From NCBI RefSeq assembly GCF_900698855.1, contig NZ_LR217699.1:1-37254 (forward strand): a stretch of 37,254 nucleotides of DNA, in the 5' to 3' direction. Below, piece after piece: positions 1-7,581 of the stretch; the first letter of the stretch is position 1, and each line of letters begins with the position of its first letter. Below the pieces are notes generated by a model. It was not told the origin of the DNA and searched no databases. It saw only the letters and a program-made list of their open reading frames with translations. Position numbers and translations under genes: made by a program. Origin of the DNA: Erwinia_E haradaeae_F. GTDB lineage: Bacteria > Pseudomonadota > Gammaproteobacteria > Enterobacterales > Enterobacteriaceae.

Positions 1-1086
1 TTTATATAGTCATTTTTTAATAATTTTATAAAAAAGAAAAATAAAAAATAATTTTCAAGCCTATTGTCTGATGCGTACAACAACATAATAAAGTATAAAT
101 AATAAATTCATTTTATATAAAAAGTTGTTTAAGAAAATATATCAATTTTAAACGTTGTTATTAAAAAAATTTATTAGAAATTAATAATAACATTAACTTA
201 GTATATTCTTAAGATTTATGAAAATGATATTAAATATGATAATTATATTTATTTATTAAAGTTTTATCTAAGAATTTTTTTAAATAATTGATTATACTTT
301 AAATTTAATAATTACTAAATATTTTAATTAATATTAACACTTATTATGTACTATGTTTATACAAAGTTTGTGTTTTATGGTTTGCTACAAATTAAAGAAT
401 AAATCATAAAAAATAAATAAAATTTTAAAAAAAATAATAGATGAAAATCCTAATGTAATAATTATTACTATCAACGCGTTCTTTAATTATTTATGTCAAT
501 AGTAATTGTATTTTATTATTGTGGATAACCAATATTTTTAAACTGAATTTTGATAATATATTTTAATATATTGAATATCATAGAATTTTCTCAATAGATT
601 TTATAATCTATTTGATTTTCAATATCATTATTTAATTTAATTTAGTTCAATTGAAAATTATCAAATAAAATATTATAATAAAATATGTTTTTTTTGATTT
701 TTTTATTTATTTATACTGAAATGATTTTACTTTTATTACAAAGATATAAATAAATATGAATATATAACAAATGGATTAAAAGCAACCATGTAAAATAATG
801 TTATTACATTACCTATTATCTTAAAATTTATTAATTAATGACTAATTAAAATATTTAAAATAATTAAGGAAATACATAGATATATATTTATATATATCAT
901 TTAATTAAAATTAATTTTTTAAATTTCATAAATTTTTTAGATATTCATATTTATTAACATATTTATTTAAAATAAAGAAATTAAAAATAAATGTTAACTA
1001 CTAATTTCTAATTATTTATTGTTTGATAAATACTAAATAATATTAATAATTTATATTAATGTACAAATTATTTTGTAATCTGAGAT
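1..1086. other. left outer single-copy tail, no gene seen
   Basis: This stretch is extremely AT-rich with dense stop codons in every frame. I recognise no gene, RNA or strong hairpin. It stops matching the other end of the window exactly at base 1086/1087. If the molecule is circular it joins the right tail to make one 2,171-bp spacer between the 3' ends of the two repA copies. Confidence 0.7.
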
Positions 1087-1169
1087 AAATTTTTATAAAT
1101 TTTATAACATAAAAATAATTTATTTTATGCGATTTTAAGAATTAAAACAAGATCTATATATCATATATT

Positions 1170-1178
1170 TTATCCATA
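1170..1178 (+). promoter_or_regulatory. DnaA-box-like site in candidate origin region (left)
   Basis: TTATCCATA differs from the DnaA-box consensus TTATCCACA at one position. It lies about 500 bp beyond the repA stop codon in very AT-rich DNA. IncFII-type origins lie downstream of repA and contain a DnaA box. One mismatch in AT-rich DNA can arise by chance, so this is only a candidate. Confidence 0.35.
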
Positions 1179-1289
1179 ATAATTATCACCCCTTCTCTTA
1201 CTTTTATTCTTCTTTACTGTGTCCATAAAAAATTCTCTACGAATGATTCGTTTCGCTATTAGACCGTTTTCTTTGGTTTGTTTAGAAAA

Positions 1290-1314
1290 CACCCTCTATT
1301 TTTAATACAGGGTG
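1290..1314 (-). terminator. hairpin downstream of repA (left)
   Basis: CACCCT (1290-1295) pairs with AGGGTG (1309-1314) across a 13-nt loop. Read in the repA direction it is followed by TTTTC, as in a modest Rho-independent terminator. It could instead be structure within the origin. Confidence 0.45.
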
Positions 1315-1357
1315 GATTTTATTAAAAAAATCATCTTTTTTCTTGAATATAAAAGAT

Positions 1358-1389
1358 CTACCTAAAGACCTGTGAAGGGCTTTAGGTAG
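1358..1389 (-). terminator. 10-bp perfect hairpin downstream of repA (left)
   Basis: CTACCTAAAG (1358-1367) pairs perfectly with CTTTAGGTAG (1380-1389) around a 12-nt loop. Read in the repA direction it is followed by ATCTTTT. It lies about 300 bp past the repA stop, where it may end the repA transcript or belong to the CIS/origin segment. Confidence 0.5.
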
Positions 1390-1683
1390 TCTTTCTTTAG
1401 AAAGCATATTTTGTGCAGAAATAACGTTCGAAATTAATAAAAAAAAATTAAAAATATAAAGGTTTAAATTTTTTTTTAAAAAAGTTTTAAGGCTGATTTA
1501 ATTAATATTAAAAAATTCTTCATTTCACATTAATTTTGGGGTTAAAAATGCTTATGTAGAGAAGAAATAAAGATAAAAAAAACTGTTTACCGATACAAGA
1601 AACAGGGGAGATCTAATCCCTACCTGGAATTTTGTTTATTATGTAATTTGTTGAAAAAAAATCAGCAATTTAAAATTACTAAG

Positions 1684-2739
1684 TTATGGTAGAGGGATTC
1701 CTGCACGCTCAAGGAGGAGACGATAATACTGCTCAGTACTTGTGGCATGATTCAACAGATGTGGAAATTCTGTCTTGATCGCATTTTCTAAATTTAATCG
1801 TATTACTGGTGTGCACGCATCACTTGCTGACCACGCCCACCAAGCCATTTGATACCGTACTTCACTTAAATGTCGAGATGAAATACGTTGTTTTTTATGC
1901 GCAATTAAAGAAGTGTTAAGATCTGCGATAATAGATTCTTTTTCATGAAATAATTCTGGACTAACCACCCAACGTTTAATACTTTTTAGTCGGTTTTTTA
2001 AAGAGTGATGACGATCAATATCAATTCCAAGGCGAGCCATTTTTAGCTGATGACGCTCATATTTATTACGTAAAGAAACTGAAATACCTGCTGATATTGC
2101 CCACTGACGATATTTATGTAGCCATTGACGCACGCTTTCAACATTCATTCCGCGTGAGGTAAAAAAGTTTTCTGTCAAGAAAACTCTCATTGGTTTATTC
2201 TGACCGGAGTCACTTTCTCGACCACGGTGAACTATGACGTAATCTAATTGCTCAAGTACACGCAAGGCGTGTAATAGCACGTCGTATGCTTTACGGCCAT
2301 TATTGTAGACATGTAGGACACCCATGCGTTGTGCTATTTCTGCGATTGGTAGTATAACCTCAAACATATACTGACTGTATGGACTGTAGTCACAGTTTGC
2401 TGCAAGAGTTAATGAAAGAGCGCTGAGCGCTTCTCTACTTTCAGAGCGCGCTGTTATACGAAGTGGTTTTGGTTGATAGGAGCGATCGAATATACGTGAA
2501 TAGGGTGTATAACCATTTCTTCTCAGTGCTATAAGATCACTATTTTGACGCCAATCATGATTTTTAATACAAGCCATAACTTTTGCAGCCATTCCACGCG
2601 GTATTTTTCCGGTAAATTGTGGCTTATGATTACGGTGTATTTTGACTTGCCCTTTGCGCTGACAATTAGCTTCACCACGACGTGTCTGACGATATAGAAC
2701 TTGGTCAGATTCTTGTAGCATTACGGTGTTATCATTCAC
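1684..2739 (-). CDS. repA: RepA, IncFII-superfamily replication initiator (left copy)
   Basis: Encodes a 351-residue basic initiator of the IncFII/IncI/IncL-M RepA superfamily, which opens the plasmid origin and acts preferentially in cis. The start is taken as GTG at 2737-2739. It overlaps the TGA of a 16-codon leader as GTGA, the translational-coupling arrangement known for IncI and IncB replicons. An in-frame TTG nine bases upstream would give 354 residues but lies inside the leader. The N-terminal 40 residues are rich in Arg, Lys and Gln, as in this family. The central part (about residues 80-240) has the mixed helical and basic character of a winged-helix initiator. The usual C-terminal length is present and no frameshift is seen. 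Transcription runs outward toward the small single-copy segment. Expression is probably limited by the antisense RNA at 2803-2875. Family call is firm; incompatibility group is inferred. Confidence 0.92.
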   Translation of the reverse strand: MNDNTVMLQESDQVLYRQTRRGEANCQRKGQVKIHRNHKPQFTGKIPRGMAAKVMACIKNHDWRQNSDLIALRRNGYTPYSRIFDRSYQPKPLRITARSESREALSALSLTLAANCDYSPYSQYMFEVILPIAEIAQRMGVLHVYNNGRKAYDVLLHALRVLEQLDYVIVHRGRESDSGQNKPMRVFLTENFFTSRGMNVESVRQWLHKYRQWAISAGISVSLRNKYERHQLKMARLGIDIDRHHSLKNRLKSIKRWVVSPELFHEKESIIADLNTSLIAHKKQRISSRHLSEVRYQMAWWAWSASDACTPVIRLNLENAIKTEFPHLLNHATSTEQYYRLLLERAGIPLP

Positions 2740-2786
2740 CCTGTCCAAATCTTATGGCGGATAAGGGTTGTTTTTTTAATATGCAT
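2736..2786 (-). CDS. repA leader peptide, repY/repB type (left)
   Basis: A 16-codon frame encodes MHIKKTTLIRHKIWTG and is preceded by AAAGGA about 9 bases before its ATG. Its TGA overlaps the repA GTG in the string GTGA. In IncI, IncB and IncL/M plasmids, translating such a leader opens the stem that hides the repA start and lets a pseudoknot form. Here the CCGCC segment sits inside the leader codons, as that mechanism requires. Too short for protein homology; the call rests on arrangement. Confidence 0.75.
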   Translation of the reverse strand: MHIKKTTLIRHKIWTG

Positions 2787-2871
2787 TTGTTATAATCCTT
2801 TACAGGCATTAGCCTGCTAACGACCCCTCGGTCTCTGGTTCTTCCGCCAAGTTGACGCAGAATCGAGGGGT
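2755..2871 (-). promoter_or_regulatory. repA mRNA control structure with pseudoknot signals (left)
   Basis: In the repA mRNA an 8-bp stem (ACCCCTCG/CGAGGGGT at the two ends of 2823-2871) presents TTGGCGG (2844-2850) in its loop. CCGCCA at 2755-2760, about 16 bases before the repA start, is the exact complement of TGGCGG. IncI and IncB replicons use the same loop-to-RBS GGCG/CGCC pairing to activate repA. The antisense RNA covers the same stem-loop and would block both the pairing and leader translation. Confidence 0.75.
2768..2796 (+). promoter_or_regulatory. promoter of repA antisense RNA (left)
   Basis: TTGTTT (2768-2773), a 17-base spacer and a perfect TATAAT (2791-2796) form a good sigma-70 promoter opposite to repA. 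Initiation would be near 2803, just before the antisense stem-loop. It overlaps the leader peptide on the other strand. Confidence 0.7.
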
Positions 2872-2875
2872 TTTT
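2803..2875 (+). ncRNA. antisense copy-number RNA, RNAI/CopA type (left)
   Basis: A roughly 73-nt RNA is predicted opposite the repA leader. It starts after TATAAT at 2791, contains a small hairpin (CAGGC-ATTA-GCCTG, 2803-2816), then the main stem-loop ACCCCTCG...CGAGGGGT (2823-2871), and ends in five T. Its loop complements TTGGCGG of the repA mRNA. This is the layout of the antisense RNAs that set copy number and incompatibility in IncFII, IncI and IncL/M plasmids. Promoter, loop and terminator are all visible; expression is inferred. Confidence 0.8.
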
Positions 2876-4618
2876 GCATCGAACGACCACTTCAATGTGA
2901 TCGCATCTCCCGAACGATTTTAGGATACGTCCAATCCATTAAGTTTATTTTGTTGTTCCAAAAAGCGGTTAAACATTAGAATCAAACCAAAATATAACTA
3001 CAACATGCACCAACTCTTTAGCTATTCTGAAATTATTTTTCATATATTAAAATCTGTAAGCCAAGAATTGATCAAGAACATTTCTCTTAATTTAATTCCA
3101 TAATCCTATGTTAGTGCATGGCTCGATACTAACTGATATGGAGATGCTCTAACTGTTTTTTTACAGAGAGAGAAATTTTATGTTGTGTTATCTAGATATA
3201 CGTGGAGCTATAATTCTCCGAAGAACTTAATTTGCTTTATTCTGTTATCTTAATGTTTAAGCTAATTAGTTTTTATTCTTTGTATATCTTAATCAGAGTG
3301 TTTCATAGAAATACGTCTGATTTTATTTTAGTTATGTTAAACAACATGATCTATGTCTAATCTTGATCTTCGTGTATTTAGTTACATAGGCTAATATGTT
3401 TGTTCTCAATCTTGAACACTAAAAACAACGAAGTGATCTAGATGCGTTAATAACCACTCTCTATTAACCCCATACTGAACTCTTTGTCGTATCTTAAGAT
3501 TCTCAATTACGACTCTTGAGGCTGAGAGTATTGGTCTAACCAATATATCATCCCTATTTTGGGGCGGAATCAACAACTTAATTTTTTCGACGAGCTTTAA
3601 AAGTAACTCGTATTTTTAGTATTGATTAGCTTATTTATAGTCTTTTTATAGAGTCGTATTTTCTTTCCAGCAAGATTTATTTTTGAAAAAAATGCTGACT
3701 GAATTAATCAAAAGAAAATATTTTATCTATTCAAACACTTTATTTCTAGATCAAGCTAATTTCATACTTTGTTTACCATGGAAGAGCAATATTTGGCGGA
3801 CGATCTATGCTCTTTCATATTAAACTTCAAGTTTTAAAATTCCTAATAACAATATCACTTCTTTTTGATTATAGATATTGGATATTAACTATTGTTATCT
3901 TTCTCTAATTGAAAATTCTTCGAAAATTCTAGATTAAAATAGCCATACTTCTATTAGGTAATAAATTATACCAATAAAATTCACAAAGAAGAAGTCCTAA
4001 TATTGTCTATTATCCATTTACTGAGTTTATTAATATAACACAAGCAGTGGATTTGGTGATTTATCTATTTAATTTTAGAAATTTTATTTAAATTCTGTGA
4101 TGCTATACGATAATTTGATAATTCTCATCTATATCTGCTCGATGGAATTCAGTTTATTTATATACTCTTTATAACATAAATTCTACTTATATAGAAAGGT
4201 TAATAACAGTAATATCTTTATTCTTCAAAAATTTTTAAGGTTACTCGATATTAATCCTACTATATACTATCTTTTCTATTAAGAATTAGTCTAAGAACAA
4301 TATAAGGAATGTTAAAGGACATAATATCTTTTCAATGTTTTTAAATTTAAAATCGATTGTTAGTGAAATTTTTTATTAGAAAATATTGTCTATTAATCAA
4401 CTATTATTTTAGACTTGAAATGAGATAAATCACCAGAACTTGATTAATGGTAGGGATCTAGTTTTTTTTATGAAGATTAGACGAGCTCTTTCCCGAAAGA
4501 AAGATCAAAGAAAGTACTAAGATTCATTTTTTCTAGTAATAGAAAAAATTTCAATATCAGTCATGCTATCTAGATGATAGAAGACTATCTATCTATAATA
4601 TAACAATATGTAATTGTT

Positions 4619-4642
4619 CCGCAGACAAAAGAGTGTCTGCGG
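4619..4642. terminator. orphan GC-rich hairpin, possible relic terminator (left)
   Basis: CCGCAGACA (4619-4627) pairs perfectly with TGTCTGCGG (4634-4642) over a 6-nt loop. It is far more GC-rich than its surroundings and has no poly-T on either side. No intact gene ends here; bioB ends about 400 bp away. It may be the terminator of a lost gene or a late bioB terminator. Confidence 0.4.
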
Positions 4643-4951
4643 CTTGGCTTAAAGATTTCTATCGAATTAAAGATGAAATCAGAGATATCTTGGTTTCTTG
4701 ACTTGCGTTTCTATGAATAATCTTATAATAACTAATATCTCAATAAATATAGTAATCATAACAATGAATTAATAAAAAGTGAATATTTCAGGGTTTAGAT
4801 ATAGTAAGGTAATGCACCTTACAACACAATAAAAACTAACATCATATCTGTATTATTATTTCTATAATGATCTATATCATTTTGAGTTTTTATTTAGATT
4901 ATTCTTGAACATAATTAGAGCGAAAGCATTTAAGAACCTCTAAAGGAGCTA

Positions 4952-4976
4952 CATTTATAATAGAAGATTATAAATG
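4952..4976 (-). terminator. possible bioB terminator hairpin (left)
   Basis: CATTTATAAT (4952-4961) pairs with ATTATAAATG (4967-4976) around a 5-nt loop, about 60 bp past the bioB stop. The stem is all A/T apart from its end pair and has no T-run after it, so termination would be weak. Confidence 0.3.
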
Positions 4977-5037
4977 AAATATATTCTTAATTCTCTTCTT
5001 ATGAACCCGAACACCATTAATTAGTGCGCAAAATTAA

Positions 5038-6075
5038 TTAGTTTGCAGCATTATAATATTTTTCTGTATCTAAAGATAGCAAGCTTTCTGTTAGATTTTT
5101 TTCTTTTTCTTGATTACCTTCTGATATCTTTTGATGTTGGATTGTAAGACCAAGTTTTTTAAATAACCGTAAGTCATGATCTTCATCTGGATTAGGCGCG
5201 GTTAGTAATTTGCATCCATAAAACACAGAGTTAGTGCCTGCCATAAAACATAGTGCTTGAGTTTGTTCATTCATCTGTTCTCTTCCAGCAGATAATCTAA
5301 CATAAGAATTTGGCATCATAATACGTGCTATGGCAATAGTACGAATAAAATCAAATGGATCTACGTCATTAGCGTCAGATAGTGGTGTACCTGGTGATTT
5401 AACCAACATGTTGATAGGAATACTTTCTGGCTGTATTGGTAAGTTAGCTAATTGCACCAGTAATCCTGCTCGATCATTGATGTTTTCACCCATCCCTACA
5501 ATTCCACCAGAACATATTTTAATACCTGCTTGACGTATGGTACTAAGTGTATCTAGCCTATCTTGATAACTACGGGTGCTGATGATTTTGTTGTAAAATT
5601 CTGGTGATGTATCTAAATTATGATTATAAAAATCTAGACCAGCTTTAGCCAACCGATGTGCCTGATCATTGTTGATCATGCCTAAGGTCATGCAAGTTTC
5701 AAGACCCATCGCTTTAACACCTTTGACCATCTCTTCCAATAATGGCATGTCACGATCACGTGGATTTTTCCAAGCAGCCCCCATACAAAAACGTGTGGAA
5801 CCAGCTTTACGTGCTTTTTGTGCCGCATCAAGTACTTTTTGTACTTCTATCAGGTCTTCTTTTTGAATACCTGAATTATAACGTGCGCTTTGCGGACAAT
5901 ATTTGCAATCCTCTGGACAAGCGCCTGTTTTTATTGATAACAGTGTGCTAACTTGAATTTCACCAGAGATAAAATGCTGACGATGTACCTGTTGGGCTTT
6001 AAAAAGTAAATCAAAAAAAGGCTGATCAAACAATGATCTGGCTTGTTCAGTAGTCCAGCGTTGAGGAATTGACAT
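5038..6075 (-). CDS. bioB: biotin synthase BioB (left copy)
   Basis: Radical-SAM enzyme that inserts sulfur into dethiobiotin, the last step of biotin synthesis. The 345-residue protein has full Escherichia-type length, and its register matches the known enzyme exactly. The CxxxCxxC motif for the 4Fe-4S cluster is Cys53, Cys57 and Cys60. Cys97, Cys128, Cys188 and Arg260 hold the 2Fe-2S cluster that donates sulfur. The start codon follows GGGTAA by 6 bases. The last 35 residues are rich in Lys, Glu and Asn, typical of AT-biased drift, but the active core is intact. It is divergent from bioA across 103 bp, as in enterobacterial bio loci, but bioF, bioC and bioD do not follow; a gene-free stretch of more than 2 kb does. 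Identification is secure. Confidence 0.98.
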   Translation of the reverse strand: MSIPQRWTTEQARSLFDQPFFDLLFKAQQVHRQHFISGEIQVSTLLSIKTGACPEDCKYCPQSARYNSGIQKEDLIEVQKVLDAAQKARKAGSTRFCMGAAWKNPRDRDMPLLEEMVKGVKAMGLETCMTLGMINNDQAHRLAKAGLDFYNHNLDTSPEFYNKIISTRSYQDRLDTLSTIRQAGIKICSGGIVGMGENINDRAGLLVQLANLPIQPESIPINMLVKSPGTPLSDANDVDPFDFIRTIAIARIMMPNSYVRLSAGREQMNEQTQALCFMAGTNSVFYGCKLLTAPNPDEDHDLRLFKKLGLTIQHQKISEGNQEKEKNLTESLLSLDTEKYYNAAN

Positions 6076-6116
6076 AACAGTTACCCATAAAATATTTAAG
6101 GAAATAGATGGTTGTA

Positions 6117-6144
6117 AGTATAAAGTTTGCCGTTACACTGTCCA
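6117..6144 (-). promoter_or_regulatory. bioB promoter in bioB-bioA divergent region (left)
   Basis: Reading toward bioB, TGGACA (6139-6144), a 16-base spacer and TATACT (6117-6122) form a good sigma-70 promoter about 40 bp before the start codon. A bioA promoter on the other strand is less clear; TTGCCG (6127-6132) with TATTTA (6150-6155) is a weak option. I see no convincing BirA operator, so BirA repression may have been lost. Confidence 0.6.
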
Positions 6145-6178
6145 TAATGTATTTAAATTTATTTAATAGGATATCCTG

Positions 6179-7468
6179 ATGCAGGCTAATGATCTCGCTT
6201 TTGACAAACGACACGTTTGGCATCCTTATTCGTCTATGACCCGACCTCTACCTACTTATCCGATTGTCTCTGCCAGTGGTTGTAAGTTAATTCTTGGAGA
6301 TGGTCGGCGATTAGTGGATGGCATGTCTTCTTGGTGGGCAGCTATTCATGGTTATAATCATCCTATAATTAATCAGGCAATGCACAAGCAAATTAACGAA
6401 ATGTCACATGTTATGTTCGGCGGTATTACTCATCCATCTGCGGTAGAATTGTGTCGTCGTTTGGTTGCATTAATGCCGTCTGACCTGGAGTGTATTTTTT
6501 TAGCTGATTCCGGTTCTGTGGCTATAGAGGTCGCAATGAAAATGGCACTGCAGTATTGGCAAGCATCTGGCCGTCCTCGTTGTAAATTTCTTGCGCTGCG
6601 CCAGGGCTATCATGGTGATACTTTAGGTGCAATGTCGGTTTGTGATCCTATTAAGTCGATGCACAGTATGTATTCCAGTTATCTGCCTGTGAATCAGTTT
6701 GTTAATTCTCTTAGAAGACGTTTTGGAGAAACTTGGCAAATAAGTGATGAAAAAGAGTTTTCTACCCTTTTTTCTTCGTGCCATCATACCTTAGCAGCAG
6801 TGATCATGGAGCCAATTGTACAAGGGGCTGGAGGGATGCATTTTTATCACCCTGAATATTTACGCGTAGCACGAGCTTTATGTGATCAATATGGAATATT
6901 ATTAATTGCTGATGAAATAGCAACTGGGTTTGGTCGTACTGGTAAATGGCTAGCTTGTAATCATGCCAATATTATTCCAGATATTTTGTGTCTTGGGAAA
7001 GCGTTAACTGGAGGTGTGTTAACTCTTTCGGCTACCTTAACCCGTCGTTATATAGCAGAAATTATTAGTGATAGTGACGCCGGTTGTTTTATGCACGGTC
7101 CCACGTTTATGGGAAATCCTTTAGCTTGTGCAGCAGCTACTGCTAGCCTATCTCTTCTTGAAGACAGAGCATGGTATCATCGTGTAACAGCAATTTCTGC
7201 TCAACTGAGAAGGGGATTATCTCCTTTAGTGGGGCATCCAAATGTTCTGAATGTCCGAGTATTAGGAGCTATTGGTGTAGTAGAAGTAAGAAGAGTCGTA
7301 AATATATCTTTGTTACAGAATTGGTTTGTTGAGAATGGTGTATGGATCCGTCCTTTTAGAAATCTTATTTACTTAATACCTCCTTATATTATTTCATCAG
7401 AAGAGCTTACACAACTTATTGAGGCTATTACTAATTCTTTAGATCATCCTGAGCATTTCGATGCTTGA
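6179..7468 (+). CDS. bioA: adenosylmethionine-8-amino-7-oxononanoate aminotransferase BioA (left copy)
   Basis: PLP enzyme that moves the amino group of S-adenosylmethionine to KAPA, giving DAPA, two steps before biotin. The 429-residue length equals that of the Escherichia enzyme and the key residues keep the same numbers. These are Trp52-Trp53 in the substrate pocket, Tyr144 stacking on PLP within the YHGDTLGAMS motif, Asp245 in the IADEIATGFGRTG motif, and Lys274 (CLGKALTGG) forming the Schiff base. AGGA lies 7 bases before the ATG. It is divergent from bioB. With bioB it covers two of the three steps from KAPA to biotin; the dethiobiotin synthase gene bioD must lie elsewhere in the genome or in a partner organism. 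Fully intact, and GC content is higher than in the flanking spacers. Confidence 0.98.
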   Translation: MQANDLAFDKRHVWHPYSSMTRPLPTYPIVSASGCKLILGDGRRLVDGMSSWWAAIHGYNHPIINQAMHKQINEMSHVMFGGITHPSAVELCRRLVALMPSDLECIFLADSGSVAIEVAMKMALQYWQASGRPRCKFLALRQGYHGDTLGAMSVCDPIKSMHSMYSSYLPVNQFVNSLRRRFGETWQISDEKEFSTLFSSCHHTLAAVIMEPIVQGAGGMHFYHPEYLRVARALCDQYGILLIADEIATGFGRTGKWLACNHANIIPDILCLGKALTGGVLTLSATLTRRYIAEIISDSDAGCFMHGPTFMGNPLACAAATASLSLLEDRAWYHRVTAISAQLRRGLSPLVGHPNVLNVRVLGAIGVVEVRRVVNISLLQNWFVENGVWIRPFRNLIYLIPPYIISSEELTQLIEAITNSLDHPEHFDA

Positions 7469-7581
7469 ATACCTATATAAAGAATTATATTTATTAAATT
7501 TCTTGTTTCAATATTCAATTAACAGCCAAACATAGCACACGGAATAAAATAAAGTCCTTATTTATTTACTGGAGTATGGAT

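Larger units (their letters stand above)
1087..1683. other. repA-downstream region, candidate oriR (left)
   Basis: No gene is seen in these 597 bases. The 350 bases nearest repA are less AT-rich and carry two perfect hairpins (1358-1389 and 1290-1314). A DnaA-box-like site follows at 1170-1178, and then the sequence becomes strongly AT-rich. In IncFII-superfamily plasmids RepA acts in cis through the CIS segment on an origin just downstream, so this is where oriR would be expected. Assignment is by position and analogy. Confidence 0.45.
2881..5037. other. long spacer between repA control region and bioB (left)
   Basis: About 2.1 kb with no plausible gene. The first 60 bases, with an imperfect stem CGATCAC/GTGGTCG in the repA mRNA sense (mirror of 34353-34372), probably belong to the repA leader. 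The rest is eroded AT-rich DNA. It retains GC-rich hairpins that look like terminators of lost genes (4619-4642) and AT-only hairpins (4527-4548, 4952-4976). I recognise no protein remnant. Confidence 0.55.

Noticed and set aside
4055..4434. 12-bp inverted repeat GGTGATTTATCT (4055-4066) and AGATAAATCACC (4423-4434)
   Set aside because: Short, AT-rich and 356 bp apart with nothing between to suggest a mobile element; compatible with chance.
6076..6178. BirA operator between bioB and bioA
   Set aside because: TTGTAA (6113-6118) and GTTACA (6132-6137) faintly resemble half-sites, but spacing and the inner ACC/GGT bases do not match TTGTAAACC-N16-GGTTTACAA.
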